Source of the DNA: Coprinus comatus
Taxonomy: Eukaryota; Basidiomycota; Agaricomycetes; Agaricales; Agaricaceae
Direction: 5' to 3'
DNA length: 64,000 nt
Assembly: GCA_034638255.1 (NCBI GenBank)
Contig: JAWPGT010000008.1
Span: forward strand, 558,001 to 622,000
A model generated the notes under the pieces. The model did no database searches, had not been told where the DNA came from, and worked only from the letters and a program-made list of their open reading frames with translations. Every line of letters begins with the position of its first letter. Positions within the stretch are counted from its first letter, which is position 1. Positions 34,586 through 45,511 of this stretch are shown one piece after another. The position numbers were made by a program, and so were the translations under genes.

Positions 34586-36215
34586 TCAGACTGGCGTATA
34601 AAAGGGAGGTAGAACACCATTGCCATGTGAGAAGCGTATCCCACTATCTAACTGACGACCAGGTCCAACTTGATCTCCAGAAGCCGGACGTACATGTGTA
34701 CTCGCAGTTGTCTGTGGTGATGGAAGTATTTGTCCTGGATGTACCTGACCATCACTACTAACAGTCGAAGGCGATTGGCTCTGTGAGGATCCCGAAGCAA
34801 CGGGTTGTGACGCTTGAATAGCATTTCCAGCAATAATAATAGGCGGCGCCGGATGACCATTAAAATGTTGGAGGGATTGCCCAAGGCTTAGCGGAAGTAT
34901 GGTCTGAGGTGACGATGTTGGATCCGAAGAACCAGATGAATGTGTACCACTCCCCGCACGTGTAACTGACATCGCTACGACACCAGGTTGTCCTAATCTT
35001 GGTTTTTCTCTTTGATATATGTTCTGTTGCGTTTCTGATGGGGATGTAGGGTTAGTCGGGATGGGGAAGGGGGTATAGACCATTGCATTTTTATTCGCAG
35101 AACCATTCCGTCTGCGCCATCTCCAAAGGAGAAAACCACACACCAAAACCACAACAACTACGGGGATTATTACCGCAATTAAGATAGTTTCTGATCGACC
35201 TAAAGATCCTCCATTTCCACTCGTTCCGGCACCAGTACTTTGCGATGGAGGAGAACCAGACACGTCCGTCGTAACGGGAAAACTCCCGTTATGGATCATA
35301 ATATAATTTATTGACAGAGGTGCCGTCCTCACCCCATCGGAAAGGTAGGTGATGGTGAGACTATGAGGGCCTACATCCAGTTCCGGGGTGGTGAAGAGAA
35401 GTTGGCTTCCATATGAACTACCATTGGCCGTTGGTGCCTCCCAAAAGAATCTGATTGGCTCACTTCCATCGACTGAATAACTTCCAGTAGACCCCGACGT
35501 TGTATTCTTAGCTTCAATGTAAGAATATGTACTGATGGATGAACCTTTCGTGGGGTAGTTATATCTGTGATGTTCTGACAACTTGTCAAATTTACATACC
35601 AACAAAATCCAGGCGAGCTGAAGCTCCTTGTTGGCTTGTAGCAAGTGTGTTGCTGTTGATCGGATCCCATTGCCCCCCATAGTGGAACATTGGATCTGTG
35701 CTCCAGAGCCATACCTCTACATTATCACGACGATCAGATGGGCTGGGCTCGTACACAATCTGGTCCACATAAAAAGGGAATGTAGAATCCGTAGGCACGG
35801 TTATATCCACGTCAAGTGTGTGTCTACCAGTTGTGGGCACAAATCCATGGCACATGTACCAGTTGTTTTCTGTTGCTCCTTCAGGACCTTCAAGATTATC
35901 GATCCTGGTTCCATCAAGGGAGCATTCCCAAGTGGGAGTCGTCGAGTTTTGAATAGGAACGGTGCCATAAACAACAACATACCCTTGTCCTGATACAGTA
36001 CGTTAAAAAGAAATTTAAAGCAATGTGTGGCACTATTCACCATCATAAGAGAACGTTACCCTGCCTGTGCCATTTGTGCCATGCTGTGAGCCTCCGTATG
36101 GGTTTCCGTTGAACCCGAACCCATTCCACCGCAGGTCCTGGAACCACTCTGAGCCGGAATAATCGATGGAGGGTTCATCGTCATCAATGACCACGAATCG
36201 GATTAAATTTGTCAT
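34586..36215 (-). CDS. single-pass membrane protein, PPxY-tail family, paralogue C
   Basis: Exons 36215-36041, 35989-35600 and 35544-34586 give 507 residues. It starts MTNLIRFVVIDDDEPSIDYS; module 1 includes VTFSYDGQGYVVVYGTVPI and ends DQIVYEPSPSDRR; module 2 runs from YGGQWDPI over LDFVGSSISTYSYIEA, TGSYSVDG and FTTPELDVGPHSLTITYL to MIHNGSFPV. The transmembrane helix is TILIAVIIPVVVVVLVCGFLLW with RWRRR after it. The tail has VYTPFPIPT, QREKPRLG, long S/P/Q-rich stretches, and ends RQLDSGIRFSHGNGVLPPFYT. It is the closest relative of paralogue B; both modules align along their length. Same two phase-1 introns. Confidence 0.82.
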
Positions 36216-37033
36216 GGCAAAGTTCAAACGAGGTGGATGCAAAAGGCCGGGTACCAAATGCCTAAGGAATAAAGACAAAAATCATGAGTACATTCTCCAG
36301 AGGGTATAAACATTCAGTACTCACTGCAGTGACTATCAGATACTGGGAGCCTGGGTAGTGGTACAGGTAGTCAAGAGAAGAAGGTGCAGGCCTGATTAAT
36401 ATGCGTTGAGGTCTGCCAAACGGCATAAATGTGTACACTGATGATCAGTCTAGTGTGTGAACAACTCATATACATAGCAGCAGCAGAGCTGTTGCTTAAC
36501 GTTTTTAAGGTTGATTGTTGATCCTGATAACAATTATTCTCCAAGTTTTTGGACGCCATTTCATGCGTGATGCTTTGTTTCCTATTGAACGCAAGTGAGG
36601 TTTGGCGTCTTGTAAGCAGTTGAACTGCTTGAGCACCGATCTCACGGGTGCTACTTTAAGTTGTACCAGAAATATACATCCCGACGTATTGATGATTACC
36701 CGCATGTCAATTTGACGGATATTTTTCTGTATGTGGCTGTTTACTTGCTGGGTTATTAATATAATTCGACGGACTGGACACGCTGTCACTCACCAACAAC
36801 TTCTGTTCTATTGTAGGTGTACAACATTTAGACGTAGGTTACCTTTTCTCCTGCTTTTCAATCGCTAGAAGATGGCGCTGCAGGTGGTCCCAACAAATCC
36901 GCATTACACCTCTAAACCCAGAGGTAGAATGATGACCAAATAGGATGTTGCACTGAGATGAGTATACAATAGAATAGTTCAGAGCGCAACATAGGACCCG
37001 CTAGTGTTCACTTTTTGAAAGAATTTGATACTG
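36216..37033. other. intergenic, paralogue C promoter and HEM4 3' flank
   Basis: About 820 bp. No convincing coding sequence; a frame at 36505-36789 on the minus strand has no motif. It holds the promoter of paralogue C. Confidence 0.4.
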
Positions 37034-38070
37034 TTAATTTATTATGGCTGATACCAAAGCTTCTGGAGTAGGATGATCTGCGATAACACGGACATTTAGG
37101 CTAAGGTTGTTAGACAGGAAGGACGCTGTCACTGTGCCAATCGCAGCCACGCTAGCAGTTGGTTTGTCGTTGGTTTGGTCTTTAGTCGACTCTGGTTCAT
37201 ATATATATTCGAAATTAAAGTGTTTGGTTAAGAAGGGGTAGGCAGACGCGGCGGAAGATGGTGCGAAAAAGGAAATCCACCATCGTTGAGGTTGAGAGTC
37301 TGAATATGATATAATATTATACATGATAAAAACTCCAACAGCGAATGGACTAACCTTCATTAGTCCGAGCCTTGCGGACGGCCAAAGATATTCGTGTTTC
37401 CAAATCTTCGGCTGCATGAGTTTTGTAAACTTGAAGGGAGTTCAAAATAATGGACACCCCATCTTCGGCATTGGAAGACAATATTTTGCGAACTGTATCT
37501 CGATTTTTATCGCCTGTGAGATACAATATCGTGTGATTGTGTTGTCTGCATTCTAGTTGTGCCAAATCCTTGCGAATGAAATGAGCAAGTTGCTCTCCAG
37601 TTCCACTATGTTCTCCGCGAACGTCGAGTGAGATATTTATTCCAAGTTCAGCGCATATATCGCAGAAGTCTTTTAAGGTGGCTGCAGTCCCTTTTCCAAC
37701 GACATAAAATGGGACTTTCAGCCAAGCCCCTAGGTCCGATCAGCCTCAGAGTCGTCACGTACCACCGCGACTAACCAAGTGATGTCCTCAAAATTGAGCC
37801 TCCGTGGACGCCATTAATTCGAGTGCAATCTAGTGCTTCTCGTACAGCAGAGTTCCAAGCTTCACAAGAGCGTTTACTGGTCAGGACAACGCCTGAACAA
37901 CCTTGGTCTGTTGGACCGGCTGCGATGAGATGTTGGAGCTCAGAGAGGTTTGTGAAAGAAGTAGAAAGAACAGATACAGAATGTGGTTGTAGCGAAGCAT
38001 TTATACAGGCGTCCTCGTATGGATCTGGCCCTGGAATGGACGGGTTGCGCAAGAGGAGGACGTTGATCAT
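37034..38070 (-). CDS. HEM4: uroporphyrinogen-III synthase
   Basis: Three exons. The start at 38070 gives MINVLLLRNPSIPGPDPYED, the usual N-terminus of fungal Hem4. Conserved parts are GVVLTSKRSCEAW in domain 1, VPFYVVGKGTAATLKDF at the hinge, ILYLTGDKNRDT in domain 2, WISFFAPSSAASAYPFL, and SVAAIGTVTASFL with ADHPTPEALVSAI at the end. The enzyme closes and rearranges hydroxymethylbilane to uroporphyrinogen III in heme synthesis, in the cytosol. It shares a divergent promoter of 129 bp with the citrate carrier gene. The sequence is divergent but all blocks are in order. Confidence 0.9.
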
Positions 38071-38199
38071 GTCACTGATCAGGTTTAAATTTGAAGAAAT
38101 GGATATGACGACATCATTAGTGCGGAGTTTCAATTGTGTGTTCGGGGAATCGGTATTCCTTTTCGGGAACCCTATCCGACTCCCTCCTCCCAAACAAAT
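38071..38199. promoter_or_regulatory. 129 bp divergent promoter of HEM4 and citrate carrier
   Basis: The ATG of HEM4 (minus, 38070) and that of the citrate carrier (plus, 38200) are separated by only 129 bp, which must hold both leaders and start sites. No clear TATA element. The shared region suggests, but does not show, joint regulation. Confidence 0.6.
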
Positions 38200-39564
38200 A
38201 TGGTTTTTAAGAAAGAAAAAGTGTCCCATTCACTGTAAGGATCCGACTGGGATATTGTATTTGAATTGTTTTAATGAAATTTTCAGATTCGCGGGAGCAA
38301 CTGCCGGAGCAGTGGAGGCGTGAGTATGTTCTTTTTTCCTACTCGTGGGCTCTGTTGAATGCGTTTAGAATCATAGGTTCATAACATATCCGACCGAGTT
38401 TGTTAAAACACGCTCTCAGTTTGGTGGAAAGGTCTGAACTATTCAATATCTTCTATATCACAGCAAATGCTGACCAAATGGATAGAAAGAAGGCCTCATT
38501 GCGATCGTGAAGGACACCCTACAAAAACAAGGCGTTGCAGGTCTTTATTCAGGATGCACGGCGTTGATGGTTGGAAATGCCGCAAAAGCTGGTGTACGCT
38601 TTGTGAGCTACGATCACTTCAAGTCCAAACTGGTAGATTCGCAGGTGGGTATACCCTCGCTTCTGTGTGATAGATAGTGAATTGCATTTCTTTTGTAGGG
38701 AAAACTAAGTGCTCCTCGAAGTTTATTAGGTGCGGGCTTTGTGCTGCAATATACACGTTTCTCATCATAGAACTCCAGCTGGGTTGGGTGCCGGTATGAT
38801 GGAGGCCATTTTCGCTGTCACACCGTCGGAAACAATCAAGTTTGTTCAATATCCACTTTTACTGTTATTCTTCTGCTGAACGGATTGCCCCAGGACAAAG
38901 TTGATAGATGATGCTAAACGACCCAACCCCCAATATCGTGGATTGATACATGGAACCATATCAATCGTGAAACAGGATGGCATTCTAGGAATTTACCGTG
39001 GCCTATTCCCCGTGGTATGTACTCAGTTTGGTTCAATGCGTTTACGCCGAAGGGTTCAACGACTACATAGATGATGCGTCAAGGAGCTAATTCCGCGGTT
39101 CGCTTCACAACCTATGCAACTTTGAAGCAATTTGTCCAAGGAAGTGCAAGACCTGGCCAACCACTGCCAAGTGCTATCACTTTCGGAATCGGTGCCATTG
39201 CTGGACTGGTGACGGTCTATACCACAATGCCGCTCGAGTATGTGCAGTGACCCTGTTCAAATCATGTATTCTCATTGTTATCTCTTCTAGTGTTGTCAAA
39301 ACTCGTATGCAATCACTAGAAGCAAGCGCCCAATACCGAAATTCGTTTCACTGTGCCTATCGGATATTCACTGAGGAGGGTCTTCTCAGGTTTTGGACAG
39401 GCACCACCCCCCGACTTGCCCGGCTTGTGGTAAGTAGTGTGGATATAAGTCAACGAAAACCTGGACTGATTTGTTGATAGATGAGCGGAGGCATTGTCTT
39501 CACTGTATATGAGAAAATCATCAGGGCTTTGGGTGGACGAGAAGAGGACGAGAAAAGTAGTTGA
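38200..39564 (+). CDS. CTP1: mitochondrial tricarboxylate/citrate carrier (SLC25 family)
   Basis: Multi-exon. The first exon MVFKKEKVSHSL splices to FAGATAGAVEAFITYPTEFV. Three SLC25 repeats are visible with their signatures YPTEFVKTR, TPSETIKTK and MPLDVVKTR, and intermediate blocks LYSGCTALMVGNAAKAGVRF, GIYRGLFPVMMRQGANSAVRF and FWTGTTPRLARL. The sequence is of the Ctp1 citrate/malate exchanger type. It sits in the mitochondrial inner membrane and exports citrate for cytosolic acetyl-CoA. The acceptor AACTCCAG was chosen in one intron because it restores LLAGLGAGMMEA. It ends GGREEDEKSS, 57 bp before the TRK start. Confidence 0.92.
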
Positions 39565-39621
39565 TTTACATTAGGTACATAGACTACTTGCGTGCCATCA
39601 AATAATTAGTGCTTCCAGGGA

Positions 39622-42600
39622 ATGAGGTTACCACGCGAACATATGTACAGCTTAAAACAGGACTTGCTTCCGTGCCCCTATCATTTGCTATTTTTCCCTC
39701 CAAGATTCGGTCACCTTATGGAAGAGGATACAACACAGAAGGATGTCAGCAAAGACGGGCTTCGGCAAAAACTCCATACTTTCTTCGACAAAGAATGCAC
39801 GTTTTTTCGTCTACACCTTACCGCCTTCTCCGTCATACCACTGATTGCCTCTGGGATATTCTACGCATCCAATGGGCAGTATCCCGTCAAATACATCGAT
39901 GCCTTGTTTCTGTGCTATTCTGCGATGACAGAGACGGGTCTAGGGTCTGTCAACTTGTCGACAGTGACAGGGTGGCAACAGGCGATTCTCTATATCTTAA
40001 TGTTGATTGTAAGTGGAACTCGATGGCATAGGGCACATACCAATTGAAAAGAGATAGGGGGACATAACAATGGTTTCGTGGATTATGGTGTTGGTCAGAA
40101 AGTGAGCATTTTCGCTGTGCGTTGAGTCGGGTCGGTTGACACGTTGCATCTAACAGACGATATTTTCGCAACCATTGCGAGTATATTGTAGCAGAGCATA
40201 TCAGAAAGAAGAATATCAAACGCCTACACCGCTCCCGGACCGCATTTATTCAGAGTATAGCTGCCCCGATCAGCCTACCCTCAAATCAACCCCCCGTCCA
40301 GCAAGAACTGTCGCCCCCTACTCTTGTAGCTGATGCCAATGGTGATCGTACCACAGTGAACTCGGATCACATCAGTCCGACCACAAACGCAAGGCTAAGC
40401 AACGACGATCTTGGTGGTTTGACACTACAAAACATGGGCCCTTTTAATGGCATACAGCAATATCAAGAAAATAAATCTGCTAGCAAAAGTGACCAAGCAC
40501 TATTCTCAGTGGACGGCGCCCCTTGGACCTCTTCGCCAACAAACAATCCCATAAGCTTGTCTCCTGTAAGCGAGGGAGGTCATCAACATGTAGAATTTGC
40601 GGTATCTTCTGCGGTTCCAGTGAAGGAGGGGCACTACAGGCGGTTCGGTGTGAGTGAAGGTGAGTATATGCGCTATACTCCTTGATTATGTTATCGTAAT
40701 TCCTTTCAGACCGCATACCTAATCCAAGGCGTGGTTATACGGTGCTCAGTCAAAGATCTAGGCATGCCCCAACATTGCCTGGAACAACAAATACCCAGTC
40801 TACCGATTCCAACAAATACCGTGGTTTCGGTGGTTTCCCAGGACCTCTCCAACTTCTTTATCGACTTACTCGCCGCGCTGCACCGAAAACATATAAACGG
40901 TTCAAAAGGAGTATGACGCTGAGCAGCGTTCGTACCCTAGAAGGAAATCAAAAGCCGTATTTAGACTTTGATTTGGCCACTGGAAGGAACTCCGACTTTA
41001 GAATTGACTCTCTTACCGATGAACAGCTCGAATTGTTAGGTGGTACAGAATATCGCGCGCTGAGGTGGTTAAGTTATATTGTACCTCTGGTAAGCCTTCC
41101 CACATAAATATATCCACTAAGCTTAATGTTAGGTATTAGTATTTCGTTGGGACGCAGTTAATTTCCTACCTGATCTTTGGCCCATGGTTAGCTACAACCA
41201 GCGGGTACGACGCAGTATTCGAAGCTCAACCTAGATTAGTGAACAAAACCTGGTGAGTTTGATTGTTTCGGTTAGAACACAGGGTCTCGGCTCATTGCAC
41301 ATTATAAGGTTTTCTGTTTTTCAAGTAATGTCGGCATACACTGGCGGCGGATTTTCCTTAGTAGATATGTGAGTGTGAAAGAACTTTTAAAGAGAAATTC
41401 ATTTCTAATTTTATCTATAATTAGGGGCATGATCCCCTTCCAGACAACATACATCATGATTTGTACGCGGTTTCTATAGTGATTGTCGCCCATGACCGTG
41501 CTCAACGAATTATAGTTCCTATTATGTTTGTAATTTTAGCTGGAAATCATGCACTGGTATGTAGTGATGTTCTTTGGTATACAAATATTGACACTCACAT
41601 ACGTTCCAGCCAATCTTGTGAGTATTCTATCTGAGAGAAGAAAAAAACCCCGTTTACAATCAATGCTAGTTTACGTTTCACGATGTAAGTACAAAAATGG
41701 AAGGGACTTGATATCTTTTTCTAACTATTTTACAGTTGGGTAGGCTCAAAACTTGCGAATCGACAATCGGACGCCTACGCTTCTCTGTCATTTTTATTAG
41801 ACCATCCGCGTAGGTGAGTCGACGTCTCACTCGTTTGGTTTTAACAATTGCTGAAGTTGAAATACAGATGTTTCCTTTATCTGTTAGTCTCTCAACTCGC
41901 TTAATGTCCTTTTTCCTGACTGAATATATTACAGCTTTCCTAGCCATCAAACTTGGTTCTTACTGATAGCAATGGTTGCGTTTAGGTGTGTTTTCAAATC
42001 TGCTTTGTGGTTATTGTATAATAATATCCTTTACAGTGTCGTAGAATGGGCCTCATTCGCGATCTTAGGTGAGGAGTTAATCTCTTTTCTTATATCGCAA
42101 GTCATTTTTTGATCGCCCTGTTGTTACTACAGATCAGGGTTTAGTTGCGTACGAGTCATTACCCGTTGGTGTCCAGGCCATAGGTGGCCTTTTCCAAGGT
42201 ATTGCTGCACGAGCATCTGGTATGGCAATTGTTCCGATTGCAAATTTTGCTCCTTCGTTACTGTAAGTGCGACCCGTTTGCCTAGAGTAGTTGGTTCTAA
42301 TCGGTTGAATTTAAATTAGGTTTTTGTATATTGTGATGATGTATATTGCGGTACGTGCAGAGTATATGCATTTGAATTCATTATCATTTTTTTTAACTTA
42401 TAAGTTGGTTTAGGTTTATCCTGTACGTGTTTCGTGTCTTATCACTTGGTATCTTTACTCAGACCTGTCTAACAGGTTGCCATGAGTATTCGTTCCACAA
42501 ATGTGTAAGCTATATCGGTTGAAGATACCGTTGCTTTGGTCGGCTCACTACTACTACAGCTACGAAGAACGATCCTTGGGTGTATTCGAAGTTTCACCTG

Positions 42601-43253
42601 ACGATGAGGATGAAGAACCCGAAGGTCTTGAGAAGATCAAAGACCGCCGAGAACGAGTTGGAAAATACGTTCTATGGCATATTCGTCATCAAATGTCTAT
42701 CGGTACGTTCTTAGAAATCACCTTTATATGCATCAAAGTTGATGTTTATTATTTTATTGGTATACATTTAGACATTTGGTGGTTGGTATGTGGTGTCTTC
42801 TTGATTGCAATAATTGAACGGAACAATATAATGGACCCGGAAAAACCCTGGTTCGATTTGTTCAGAATTCTTTTTGAGCTCGTTTCTGCCTTTGGAGGGA
42901 TAGGTCTGAGCATAGGTTTCCCTAATGTAAGATGAAAATTTTCCTTTTCCACCTCCGTGATTAGATTAATGACGATGATATAACAGGATAACTTCTCCTT
43001 CACGGGTGCCATGCGTCCCTTGTCTAAACTTGTGATCATTGTCATAATGTATGTACCAAAAGCATCTAGTAACTGTAAAGAAAGAAGCATTCTGAACAAC
43101 TTGGACAGGGTCCGCGGACGTCATCGAGGACTACCTGTTGCTGTGGACCGTGCTGTTGTCTTACCGAGAGACATGGTCCCAACTAACAATACTGATCCAA
43201 AAATGCAAGAGAAAACGGAACCACAAAATCTATACTCGGATTTCAGTGCTTAA
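39622..43253 (+). CDS. TRK-type potassium transporter
   Basis: A large multi-exon gene. An N-terminal membrane region (LTAFSVIPLIASGIFYASNG) leads to the first pore loop SAMTETGLGSVN. After a basic segment (RYFRNHCEYIVAEHIRKK) comes a long hydrophilic cytoplasmic loop, as usual in fungal Trk1, then the other pore loops SAYTGGGFSLVDMG, FQGIAARASGMAIVP and SAFGGIGLSIGFP, each with the selectivity-filter glycine. The C-terminal end is hydrophilic (MVPTNNTDPKMQEK). It mediates high-affinity potassium uptake at the plasma membrane. Introns in the second half are short and AT-rich; not all joins were checked to the base. It converges with the gene ending at 43393. Confidence 0.9.
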
Positions 43254-43392
43254 TTTAGTTTTTTTCTCTTTCTTTCTTTTTCTTTTCAACTCTAGACATC
43301 ATCGTTGCAATTATACCCTCTATATAAATCGGTACGCATATACACGCTCTGCCTATACATAGTGAAAAAAATAGTGTTGCTATGTATAATAA

Positions 43393-44967
43393 TTATTCTT
43401 CTAGTTCATCCACCTCTTCGTCGCTCTCCCCAGCTAGATCATCCACAACCATAGCGACAGCCATATCTATTGCTGCCCTAGACATCTTAGGTAACCCTGC
43501 ACGCAAGAGAGGATGATGTTTAGGGTCAAGTTCTTCCTCACTTTCGGCTCTTGTAGACTCTCCTTCGAGACTGGTTTCTGGGTTTTCTCCATCTTCCCTG
43601 TCCTCTTTCCCTTCGTCATTAGAGCCTTGGGCATCAGAATCAGAATCACTTGAGTTGGCGCTATGTGTAGATGAGTCATCATCAGAATCTACGAAATCTT
43701 CATCCTCCGAATCTGATTCCGCCGCCAGTTGGTGGATTGTCACCGGTCCTTGAGGTAATGATTTCTTTTCTGTGGTTACAGATGTCTCTTCTCCGCCACT
43801 TCCAAATGTATTACGGTACCTCTGTACCCATTGTTCAATAGCGCCTTTTTCTTTTGCATCGATCATAGAAAATTCAGTCTCCTCTCCATAATCCTTTTCT
43901 TCCTCTTCATTAGAGCCAGGATCCTTTTCTTTGGGATTATCCACGGTTTCCCGAGAACTTCGCGTCAGAAGGACAGAACAAGTCTTGCCAGCACCACCGA
44001 TGATTCTCAAACCTTCTACTCTTCCAATCAAATCTTTCACTGACCAAAACTCGCATGGTTTCGATTCACCCCAGAGAATACCTTCACGCATAAACCATAG
44101 ACTACCCGGTTTAGCAGCACGGTAAGCTTCTATTCCTGGTACACCATTTGGGTTGGCATTTTTGCCGAGACCTGGGACTGCACTTTTGAATATACTTGGA
44201 TTAGGTTCGAGAACGGGGATCCTGAGGTGCTGAAGGAACTCCTTGAGGATGGGAAGGGTATCACTACCTTTGGGATGTATTGTCGGTGTAGGATTTCCGT
44301 CGGAATCATAAGATATAGTTGTGATTGCTGTCGTGAGTTTGGCATCAAGGCCAAAGATGACTTGCGGATTATCATCTGATGAACCTTTTGGTTGTTTTCC
44401 GCGTGAAAGAGATTGAGAATCAGAAGATAGAAGAACGACTGTCCAATGAGGTTTTGTTTTTCCACGAGTTGGAAGAAGGAAGGCGCGTTTAAGGGATGAG
44501 AGTGGAATGGGTGGTGTGTCCGTAGATTTAGTCATCGCGTTCACTAATACAAGTGTATTTTCTCGTATGGTCATGTCAGTCTTTTTGCGCACGGGTGACG
44601 TGGTGGAGATAGGCTGGAGTGAGAATAAAAGTCCACCAGAGACTGTATCAGCTGCTGGGTTAAATTCTTCAGGTGGTGATATACGAGCTCGCTTGAAGTT
44701 GGTATCTTCGGTATCCTCAGGTTCAAGTGAGCGTTTATTGCTACTTGAATTGGTTATATTGGAGATAGTACTTGTGATAGAAGCTTGAGTCGTGGTCCAT
44801 GAATCTCGTATGTCCTGTGTTGATTGTGGGGAACAAATAGAACCACTGAGTAGTCGCACTAGATTATCCAGGGCTGATTCATCTACTGGAGAGCTTCTCA
44901 GTCCTTGTAGGACCTTTTCGGGTAGAAAAGGTGATATCGCGTGGAAAAAATTGGTATTGGGGTCCAT
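43393..44967 (-). CDS. Rtt106-like histone chaperone domain protein
   Basis: One exon, 524 residues. The N-terminal region has FFHAISPFLPEKVLQGL. The middle contains a double PH-like arrangement: LVNAMTKSTDTPPIPLSSLK with PHWTVVLLSS, then GIEAYRAAKPGSLWFMREGI with LWGESKPCEFWSVKDLIG and GKTCSVLLTR, which resembles the Rtt106/Pob3 domain that binds H3-H4. A strongly acidic C-terminal third (many Glu/Asp with Ser, ending DDLAGESDEEVDELEE) is usual for histone chaperones. It is likely a nuclear protein handling H3-H4 in nucleosome assembly. Lack of introns in this otherwise intron-rich window is notable. Identity rests on blocks I recognise rather than a search. Confidence 0.72.
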   Translation of the reverse strand: MDPNTNFFHAISPFLPEKVLQGLRSSPVDESALDNLVRLLSGSICSPQSTQDIRDSWTTTQASITSTISNITNSSSNKRSLEPEDTEDTNFKRARISPPEEFNPAADTVSGGLLFSLQPISTTSPVRKKTDMTIRENTLVLVNAMTKSTDTPPIPLSSLKRAFLLPTRGKTKPHWTVVLLSSDSQSLSRGKQPKGSSDDNPQVIFGLDAKLTTAITTISYDSDGNPTPTIHPKGSDTLPILKEFLQHLRIPVLEPNPSIFKSAVPGLGKNANPNGVPGIEAYRAAKPGSLWFMREGILWGESKPCEFWSVKDLIGRVEGLRIIGGAGKTCSVLLTRSSRETVDNPKEKDPGSNEEEEKDYGEETEFSMIDAKEKGAIEQWVQRYRNTFGSGGEETSVTTEKKSLPQGPVTIHQLAAESDSEDEDFVDSDDDSSTHSANSSDSDSDAQGSNDEGKEDREDGENPETSLEGESTRAESEEELDPKHHPLLRAGLPKMSRAAIDMAVAMVVDDLAGESDEEVDELEE

Positions 44968-45511
44968 GATTCGTAAAAGCTGAAAAATACAGTTGGAGCT
45001 GGGCGGATGATGTGAACTATTGACAAACCCGAAAGGGAGTTGACTTGAGTTACTTTAATCAAGGGTTGCGCAATTAATGAGGAATACACAGACTTTGTTG
45101 ACAGCCCTTTTAGCAGTTCTATCACAACGCAACAAGAGTGGTAAGTGTGAGTATTGTACACGGCTTATTGGCTTATTGTACAGGTTTATTACTCGGATTG
45201 TGACGTCACTTACATGTCACATGTCACGAAGTCCAAATTTAACCCAGGCTCAAACCTTGTTCAAACCAGACTCAACTTGAAAAGGATCATTGTACCCGTA
45301 CTCTGCACGGGTCAAGTCCACGATAAAAATAATGGAACCAAAAATATACTGACAAAACATTCGAATTTCCTGGTGCCATGCGTAATGAAAACCTCGAACC
45401 CCTCGGGACGTCTTCTTCGCATGCCAACCACAGCTTGAGTTGAATAAACTCTATTGCTCTTTTCTATAAAAGTTATGGGAGGTAGCTGAGCAGATATCCC
45501 ACCCATTTCAA
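44968..45511. promoter_or_regulatory. divergent promoter region with a TGACGTCA palindrome
   Basis: About 540 bp between divergent start codons. At 45201-45208 lies TGACGTCA, the consensus for ATF/CREB-type bZIP factors, within GTGACGTCAC, followed by two copies of an ATGTCAC word at about 45214-45226. No coding sequence is convincing here. Confidence 0.5.
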
